From: Mycobacterium sp. 1164966.3
GTDB lineage: Bacteria > Actinomycetota > Actinomycetes > Mycobacteriales > Mycobacteriaceae
Assembly (NCBI RefSeq): GCF_001665395.1
Contig: NZ_LZSG01000043.1
Location: 1 to 50,996 of the forward strand
Length of the DNA stretch: 50,996 nt
Direction of reading: 5' to 3'
Positions 44,916-50,996 of this stretch are shown piece after piece (positions within the stretch are counted from its first letter, which is position 1; each line of letters begins with the position of its first letter). A model generated the notes under the pieces. That model was not told where the DNA came from. It did not search any database and saw nothing but the letters and a program-made list of their open reading frames with translations. The position numbers were made by a program, and so were the translations under genes.

Positions 44916-46256
44916 CTACAGCGAGAGGTAAGTCCTCAGCTCGTAGGGGGTGACATGGCTGCGGTAATTGGCCCACTCCCGGCGCTTGTTGCGCAAGAAG
45001 AAGTCAAAGACGTGCTCTCCCAACGCTTCCGCCACAAGCTCGGAGGGCTCCATCGAGCGCAGCGCGCTGTCCAGGCTGGACGGCAGCTCGCGGTAGCCCA
45101 TCGCGCGGCGTTCCTCGGGCGTGAGGTCCCACACGTTGTCCTCGGCCTGCGGCCCCAGCACGTAGCCCTTTTCCACGCCGCGCAATCCGGCGGCCAGCAG
45201 TACGGCGAACGCCAGGTACGGGTTGCACGCCGAGTCGGGGCTGCGCACCTCGACCCGCCGCGACGACGTCTTGTGCGGCGTGTACATGGGGACCCGCACC
45301 AGAGCTGACCGGTTGGCCGCGCCCCAGGAGGCCGCGGTGGGCGCCTCGCCGCCGACCACCAGCCGCTTGTAGGAGTTGACCCATTGATTTGTAACCGCAC
45401 TGATTTCAGAGGCGTGTTCCAGGATTCCGGCGATGAACGATTTGCCGACATCCGACAGTTGCAGCGGGTCGTCGTCGCTGTGGAAGGCGTTGACGTCGCC
45501 CTCGAACAGGCTCATGTGGGTGTGCATGGCCGAGCCGGGATGCTGGCCGAATGGCTTGGGCATGAACGTCGCCCGCACGCCTTCTTCCAGCGCGACTTCT
45601 TTGATGACGTAGCGGAACGTCATGACGTTGTCGGCCATCGACAGGGCGTCTGCGAAACGCAGGTCTATCTCCTGCTGGCCCGGGGCGCCTTCGTGGTGGC
45701 TGAATTCCACCGAGATGCCCATGAACTCGAGCGCCTCGATCGCGTGGCGGCGGAATGTCGATGCCGATTCGTGCACCGCTTGGTCGAAGTAGCCGGCGTT
45801 GTCGATCGGGACGGGCGACGAGCCGTCGTCGGGGCCGGGCTCGAGCAGGAAGAATTCGATCTCCGGATGCACGTAGCAGGAGAAGCCCAGGTCGTTGGCC
45901 TTGGCGAGCTGACGCCGCAGGACGTGCCGCGGGTCCGCCCACGACGGCGAGCCGTCCGGCATGGTGATGTCGCAGAACATTCGGGCCGAGTGGTGGTGGC
46001 CGGCGCTGGTGGTCCAGGGCAGCACCTGGAAGCTCGACGGGTCCGGGTGGGCGACGGTGTCGGACTCGGAAACCCGGGCGAATCCTTCGATCGACGACCC
46101 GTCGAAGCCGATGCCTTCCTCGAAGGCGCCTTCGAGTTCGGCCGGCGCGATTGCGACCGACTTGAGATAGCCGAGCACGTCGGTGAACCACAGCCGCACG
46201 AAGCGGATGTCTCGCTCTTCGAGGGTACGGAGGACGAATTCCTTCTGTCGGTCCAT
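44916..46256 (-). CDS. glnA2: glutamine synthetase type I-alpha
   Basis: A 446-residue glutamine synthetase of the GlnA2 type. Family blocks include FDGSSIEGFARVSESD, EIEFFLLEPG and KPFGQHPGSAMHTHMSLFEGD. The position matching Tyr406 of GlnA1 is Trp376 (NVWDLTPEE versus DLYELPPEE), so GlnE adenylylation there is unlikely. ATG 46256 is the start. It leads a run with glnE, the thioesterase and the LLM oxidoreductase. Confidence 0.95.
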   Translation of the reverse strand: MDRQKEFVLRTLEERDIRFVRLWFTDVLGYLKSVAIAPAELEGAFEEGIGFDGSSIEGFARVSESDTVAHPDPSSFQVLPWTTSAGHHHSARMFCDITMPDGSPSWADPRHVLRRQLAKANDLGFSCYVHPEIEFFLLEPGPDDGSSPVPIDNAGYFDQAVHESASTFRRHAIEALEFMGISVEFSHHEGAPGQQEIDLRFADALSMADNVMTFRYVIKEVALEEGVRATFMPKPFGQHPGSAMHTHMSLFEGDVNAFHSDDDPLQLSDVGKSFIAGILEHASEISAVTNQWVNSYKRLVVGGEAPTAASWGAANRSALVRVPMYTPHKTSSRRVEVRSPDSACNPYLAFAVLLAAGLRGVEKGYVLGPQAEDNVWDLTPEERRAMGYRELPSSLDSALRSMEPSELVAEALGEHVFDFFLRNKRREWANYRSHVTPYELRTYLSL

Positions 46257-46276
46257 ACCCGAACACTAGGCACCTT

Positions 46277-46296
46277 CTGTTAACAACGTGTTACAG
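46277..46296. promoter_or_regulatory. candidate GlnR site upstream of glnA2
   Basis: On the minus strand, GTAAC-n6-TTAAC fits the AC-n9-AC pattern, 21-40 bases before the glnA2 ATG. The second half departs from GnAAC. The site also has partial dyad symmetry (CTGTTA...TTACAG). The rest of the 194-base gap shows no other structure. Confidence 0.4.
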
Positions 46297-46450
46297 CCGA
46301 AGCACCTATGTGGCGCGTCGAGGTGTGCCTGAACAGGCAAAACACGTAACAGCAGATCACTGGAATCGCCCGTGACTGAGGCCACAATGGCCACGGCATC
46401 CGAAAGCCGACGCGCTGGCCTACGTCGACTGCCGGGCCGAACCGACGGCC

Positions 46451-49400
46451 TCAACTTTCCAATAATAGTTTGAGTTGTTGGCCATACAGGTTGAGCGATT
46501 CGACGGTCAACATTTCTTCATGCGGGCAGTCAACCGGGTATTCGGTAATGTCGCCGGCGACGTGTGGCCGCCAAGCCTGAACAAGATATGAACCCCGATC
46601 GCTCTCATCCCGCGCAGCCGAAAAGACGGTGACATCACCATCGAAGATGCGGGGCTCGTGAGTTCGCTGCAACTCCATGTTCTTATTGAAGTTTTGAATT
46701 AGCCAATCCACGAGCCGTTTGTACCGGGGAAATTCTGTGACTCCCCGTTCGAGCATCACCTTTTCCAGCTGCTCGTAGGTCACTGGCTCGTCCTGCTCGG
46801 GTATATCGATCCCGCAGAACCGGAAGGCTTCTTCCAGCATCTGTTTGTCCTCGAACGGATGGTTCGGCACGGTCGCGCCCTCGAGACTGAATTGCGCATC
46901 GAGAATGATCAGGCGCCCGATTACATATCCGCGTTGCCGAAGCTCGACGGCGATTTCATGAGCGACGAGGCCGCCAAAAGACCAGCCGAGAAGATTGTAG
47001 GGCCCGCTGGGATTCACCTCTTGGATCCTGTCGGCATAGTTCCTCGCCATCTGGCGAATTGACCGAGGTTCGGTTTCATCGCCCTCAAGGAGTTGTTGAA
47101 TTCCGATGATCGGGCAGTCCAAGTAATGGCTAAGACGCTGATACGGCCAACTCATCCCACCCCCGGGATGGATGCAGAACAGCGGCACACCGGTACCCTC
47201 TTTGAGGACCTCGACAGGGACGACTTCTAACTCACTGGCATCTGTGCCCAGCTGCCGGCTCAAGGTTCGAACGGACGGCGCGTGGAACAAGGTGCGCACC
47301 GCGACATGTGTTCCCAGGCGAGTGTTGATCTCCGCGATCACGCGCATCGCCGACAACGAATCCCCGCCCAGGTCGAAGAACGAGTCGTCGACCCCGACCC
47401 GCTCGAGCCCGAGTACCGCTGCGTAGATGTCGGCCAGCGTCTCCTCGGTGGGGGTGGCCGGGGCGCGGTACCGATCGGTGCCCTGATATTCCGGCGCCGG
47501 CAGGGCGCGTCTGTCAAGTTTCCCGTTGACCGTCATCGGCCATTCGTCAAGCGCCACCACCGCCGCGGGGATCATGTATGCGGGTAGGCGCGCGGCCAGC
47601 GCCGCACGGGTCTCGGCCGGGTCGGCCGTCCCGGTGATGTAACCCACCAGGCGTTTGTCGCCGGGCTGATCCTCGCGGGCGATCACCACTGCCTGCTCCA
47701 CCCCGTTCAGCCCGGCCAGCGCCGCCTGAACTTCGCCCAACTCGATGCGATAGCCGCGGATCTTGACCTGCTCATCGACGCGGCCTAGATAATCCAGCTG
47801 CCCATCCGGGCGCCAACGCACCAAATCCCCAGTGCGATACATGCGTTGTCCAGGTTGTCCAGGTTGTGCTGGCACATCCGCACCGTCCACGAACGGACAT
47901 GCCACGAACCGCGACGCGGTCAACCCGGCCCGGCGCCAGTACCCACACCCGACGCCGCGGCCGACGATATACAACTCGCCGACTACACCGGTCGGCACCG
48001 GGCGCAACCAGCCGTCCAGTACGAAGAAGGCTGCCCCCGGCACCGGCGAGCCGATCGGCGGTGACCCCGACCCCGCCGTCAACGGCGCGCTCTTGGCCGC
48101 CCACATCGTCGTCTCGGTCGGGCCGTAGACGTTGATCATCACCCGTCCCGGCGCCCACCGATCCACCAGCTCGGCCGGGCAGGGCTCAGCGCCGATGACC
48201 AACGCCGCCGCCTCCAACCCCGCAGGCGAGAGCATTGCCACAGCCGAGGGAGTCTGGGTCAACACGCTGACCCCTTCGGCGACCAGCAGGTCGTGGAAGT
48301 CCTGCGGTGAGCGCGTCACCTCGTCGGGTACCACCACCAACCGTCCGCCGTGCAACAGCGCACCCCAGATTTCCCACACCGAAAAGTCGAAGGCCAACGA
48401 GTGAAACTGTGTCCATACCTGCCCCGGCGCCAACTCCACGCCGGCATCCAGCGCGTCGAACAGCTGAATCACGTTGTGATGGTTGACCGCAACACCTTTG
48501 GGCACGCCGGTGGTGCCGGAGGTGTAAATGATGTGGGCGATGTCGTCAGGGGCCGGCGCCGGCAGTGGCGTGCTGGGTTGGTTGTGCACAGCGGGGTCAG
48601 CGAAGTCACTGACATCGACAACCAGCAAATCGTGCCCGTCCAGCCGCGATCGCAGTGCCGCGGTGGTGACCGCGGCGATCGGTGTGGCATCGCCGAGGAT
48701 GAATCCGATCCGGGATTCCGGCAGCGCCGGGTCGACGGGGACGTAGGCCGCCCCGGTTTTGAGTATCGCCAAGATCGCCACGATGGCCTCGACGGACCGC
48801 GAAAACAGCAGTGCCACAGATTGTCCCGGCCGCGCACCGTGGTCGGCCAGCAGGTGCGCCAAGCGGTTAGCGGTGTCCTCCAGCTCGCGATAGGTCAACG
48901 AACAGTCGCCGCACACCAGGGCCACCGCATCCGGCGCACGCTCCACCTGGGCGGCGAACAACACCGGAATGGACACCGGCGCCGACGGTGCGGGCCGGGT
49001 CAACACCGCCCGATTACCGATTTCGTCGAGGCGGGCGTGGTCAGCCTCATCGAGGAGATCTATCGACGACAGCCGCCGGCTGGTGTCGGCGGTGATCGCC
49101 ATCAATACCCGCTCCAGCCGTTTGATGAGCGCCTCGATGGTTTCCGGGTCGAACACGTCGGTGCGGAATTCCACCGCGCCACCGATCCCGGCGGGTTCGG
49201 CGGCCTCGGTCCAGCGTTCGGCCAGCGAAAAGGTCAGGTCCATGCGAGCGGTGTGGGTGTCCGCCGGCAGCGACGTGATCTGCAGGTCACCCGAGGCCAA
49301 ACCGGCGGCGAGCTTCGTCGTGTCCTGCCCGGCGAAGTTCTGCCAAGCCAACGCGACCTGCACCAGGGGGTGATGAGTCAGGCTGCGGGTCGGGTTGAGC

Positions 49401-50996
49401 CGCTCAACGAGCAGCTCAAAGGGCACGTCTTGGTGCTCGTAGGCGGCCAGGCTGCGCCCTCGCACTTGGGCCAGCAGCTCGGCCAAGCCGGGATCTCCGG
49501 TCAAATCGACCCGCAGCACCAACGTGTTGACGAAGAATCCGACCAGCTCATCGAGCGCTGGGTCGCGCCGCCCGGCGATCGGGAAACCCACCGCCACATC
49601 TGTGCTGGCGCTGAGCTTGGCCAAAAGCACCGCCAGGGCGGTCTGAATAACCATGAAACTGGACGCGTTGTGCTCATGTGCCACCAGCGCCACCTGCTGC
49701 TGTAGCCCCGCCGGCCAGTCCACCGTCACACTGGCGCCGCGGAAATCAGCCGCCGGTGGGTAGGGCCGGTCGGTGGGCAGCTGCAGGCGGTCGGGCATGC
49801 CGGCCAGGGCGTTCTCCCAGTAGGCGACCTGCGCGGCGATAGCACTGTGCGGATCGTGCAGCTCGCCCAATTGCGCGCGTTGCCACAGCGCGTAATCGAC
49901 ATATTGCACCGCCAATGGCGTCCAGCCCGGGGCTTGCCCCGCGCGCCGGCTGGCGTAGGCCGTCTTTAGGTCACGCACCAGCGGCACGATGGACCAGCCG
50001 TCGGCGGCAATGTGGTGCACCACGGCTACCAGCACGTGCTCGTCTTGGCCAAGACGGAAAAGCCTGGCGTGCAGCGGGATTTGGGTGGACAGGTCAAACT
50101 TGTACCGCACCACCGCATCGAGGGCCTCACCCAGCCGGGCGGGTGGCCAATCGCCGGCATCGATGATCTGCCAGCCGAAGTCGGCCCGCTCAACCGGCAC
50201 CACCTGCTGGCGGGGTATCCCCTCGGCGGCCGGGAACAGCGTGCGCAGACTCTCATGGCGACCCACCACATCGGCCAGCGCCGCACCCAACGCCTCGGTG
50301 TCAAGCGGCCCTCGCAGGCGCAACGACATCGGCAGGTTGTAGATCGGTGAAGGGCCCTGTAACTGGTCGATGAACCATAACCGGTTTTGGGCAAACGACA
50401 ACGGCACCACCGCGGGGCGCTCTACGGGCACCAGCGGCGCATACCGACCTGCCTCGGCCCCGACCCGCGGCGCCAGGCGGGCAACCGTGGGCGCCTCGAA
50501 CACCGCGCGGACGGAAAGATCTGCATCCAGTGCGGCCTTGACCGCGGCGACCAGGCGCATCGCCGACAGCGAATCCCCACCCAAATCGAAGAACGAGTCG
50601 TCGACCCCGACGCGTTCAACACTCAACACTTGCGCGTAAATACCGGCCAGAATTTCTTCGGTGGGGGTGCTCGGGGCGCGGTAACGATCAAGCTCGCGAT
50701 ACTCCGGAGCCGGCAGGGCACGCCGGTCGAGTTTGCCGTTGGGTGTTACTGGCAGCGCGTCGATCACCACCACCGCCGCCGGAACCATGTAGGCCGGCAG
50801 CCGCTCGCTCAGCACGCGGCGCGCCTCGGCTGGGTCGGCGGTGCCGGTCACATAGCCGACCAGGCGCTTATCCCCGGGGCGGTCCTCACGGGCAACCACC
50901 ACCGCCTGCTCCACTCCGGCCAAACTTGCCAGCGCCGTTTGGATTTCGCCGAGTTCGATGCGATACCCGCGGATCTTGACCTGCTCATCGGTGCGG
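46451..50996 (-). CDS. non-ribosomal peptide synthetase, 3' part: [A]-PCP-C-A-PCP-TE
   Basis: An NRPS frame open to the window edge (about 1515 codons seen). It begins in the A8 motif of one adenylation domain (DEQVKIRGYRIELGE) with A10 NGKLDRRALP near 50735. PCP1 (DLGGDSLSAM) lies near 50570, then a condensation domain with HHIAADGW near 50010, a complete A domain (A3 YTSGTTGVPKG near 48510, A5 NVYGPTET near 48120, A7 YRTGDLV), PCP2 near 47360 and a thioesterase with GWSFGG near 46980. The thioesterase region is lower in GC. My tentative ten-residue code for the complete A domain is D-F-W-T-V-G-V-M-W-K, closest to Thr-type codes. The TE suggests this is the last module. No MbtH or tailoring gene lies within view. 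Confidence 0.9.
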   Translation of the reverse strand, partial: RTDEQVKIRGYRIELGEIQTALASLAGVEQAVVVAREDRPGDKRLVGYVTGTADPAEARRVLSERLPAYMVPAAVVVIDALPVTPNGKLDRRALPAPEYRELDRYRAPSTPTEEILAGIYAQVLSVERVGVDDSFFDLGGDSLSAMRLVAAVKAALDADLSVRAVFEAPTVARLAPRVGAEAGRYAPLVPVERPAVVPLSFAQNRLWFIDQLQGPSPIYNLPMSLRLRGPLDTEALGAALADVVGRHESLRTLFPAAEGIPRQQVVPVERADFGWQIIDAGDWPPARLGEALDAVVRYKFDLSTQIPLHARLFRLGQDEHVLVAVVHHIAADGWSIVPLVRDLKTAYASRRAGQAPGWTPLAVQYVDYALWQRAQLGELHDPHSAIAAQVAYWENALAGMPDRLQLPTDRPYPPAADFRGASVTVDWPAGLQQQVALVAHEHNASSFMVIQTALAVLLAKLSASTDVAVGFPIAGRRDPALDELVGFFVNTLVLRVDLTGDPGLAELLAQVRGRSLAAYEHQDVPFELLVERLNPTRSLTHHPLVQVALAWQNFAGQDTTKLAAGLASGDLQITSLPADTHTARMDLTFSLAERWTEAAEPAGIGGAVEFRTDVFDPETIEALIKRLERVLMAITADTSRRLSSIDLLDEADHARLDEIGNRAVLTRPAPSAPVSIPVLFAAQVERAPDAVALVCGDCSLTYRELEDTANRLAHLLADHGARPGQSVALLFSRSVEAIVAILAILKTGAAYVPVDPALPESRIGFILGDATPIAAVTTAALRSRLDGHDLLVVDVSDFADPAVHNQPSTPLPAPAPDDIAHIIYTSGTTGVPKGVAVNHHNVIQLFDALDAGVELAPGQVWTQFHSLAFDFSVWEIWGALLHGGRLVVVPDEVTRSPQDFHDLLVAEGVSVLTQTPSAVAMLSPAGLEAAALVIGAEPCPAELVDRWAPGRVMINVYGPTETTMWAAKSAPLTAGSGSPPIGSPVPGAAFFVLDGWLRPVPTGVVGELYIVGRGVGCGYWRRAGLTASRFVACPFVDGADVPAQPGQPGQRMYRTGDLVRWRPDGQLDYLGRVDEQVKIRGYRIELGEVQAALAGLNGVEQAVVIAREDQPGDKRLVGYITGTADPAETRAALAARLPAYMIPAAVVALDEWPMTVNGKLDRRALPAPEYQGTDRYRAPATPTEETLADIYAAVLGLERVGVDDSFFDLGGDSLSAMRVIAEINTRLGTHVAVRTLFHAPSVRTLSRQLGTDASELEVVPVEVLKEGTGVPLFCIHPGGGMSWPYQRLSHYLDCPIIGIQQLLEGDETEPRSIRQMARNYADRIQEVNPSGPYNLLGWSFGGLVAHEIAVELRQRGYVIGRLIILDAQFSLEGATVPNHPFEDKQMLEEAFRFCGIDIPEQDEPVTYEQLEKVMLERGVTEFPRYKRLVDWLIQNFNKNMELQRTHEPRIFDGDVTVFSAARDESDRGSYLVQAWRPHVAGDITEYPVDCPHEEMLTVESLNLYGQQLKLLLES

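Overview
The window is chromosomal DNA from a mycobacterium. It has high GC, many GTG/TTG starts and densely packed genes. Its order follows the block that in M. tuberculosis H37Rv (recalled from memory, not searched) runs from Rv2190c through trpD, ctaE-qcrCAB, mmpS3, ctaC, asnB, adoK, cobTS, ilvE, gcvT, pepB, ephD, dlaT, lipBA and glnA1 to glnE and glnA2. Several accessory insertions and the end of a non-ribosomal peptide synthetase (NRPS) after glnA2 show it is not the tuberculosis complex. A non-tuberculous species is likely; I do not name one.

Layout. 1-800: a RipC-like NlpC/P60 peptidoglycan hydrolase gene in two pieces on opposite strands, an inversion or assembly chimera at the window edge. 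980-3215: a small Cys-rich protein and an exonuclease/GIY-YIG fusion. 3090-4226: trpD. 4363-12181: the respiratory supercomplex genes, with ctaE-qcrC-qcrA-qcrB on the plus strand and ctaC-ctaF followed by mmpS3 and a DUF2561-type gene on the minus strand. 12353-18670: asnB, adoK, membrane proteins, an A-type Fe-S protein and a glycerate kinase homolog. 18698-21041: overlapping cobU-cobT-cobS (cobalamin lower-ligand assembly). 21071-26134: ilvE, gcvT, a class III nucleotidyl cyclase and pepB. 26309-28840: an accessory SRPBCC/FAD-oxidoreductase pair plus a small membrane protein. 28847-35986: ephD, dlaT, a TIGR01777 epimerase, lipB, lipA and a DUF4191 protein, linking lipoate synthesis to a lipoyl acyltransferase. 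36003-46256: an RDD protein, glnA1, an accessory block (small ORF, P450, small hypothetical, LLM oxidoreductase, thioesterase), glnE and glnA2. 46451-50996: the 3' end of an NRPS gene, [A]-PCP-C-A-PCP-TE, running off the right edge.

Two families of dispersed palindromic repeats stand out. Family 1 is about 125-130 bp and nearly co-linear in two copies, after qcrB and after pepB. Family 2 is a perfect or degenerate hairpin sharing an AGCAGACGYAAAATCGCCCA arm, present three times within 2.3 kb around the P450 block, with a truncated arm between asnB and adoK. AC-n9-AC (GlnR-type) sites lie upstream of both glnA1 and glnA2. No tRNA, rRNA, CRISPR array, insertion sequence or phage gene was seen.
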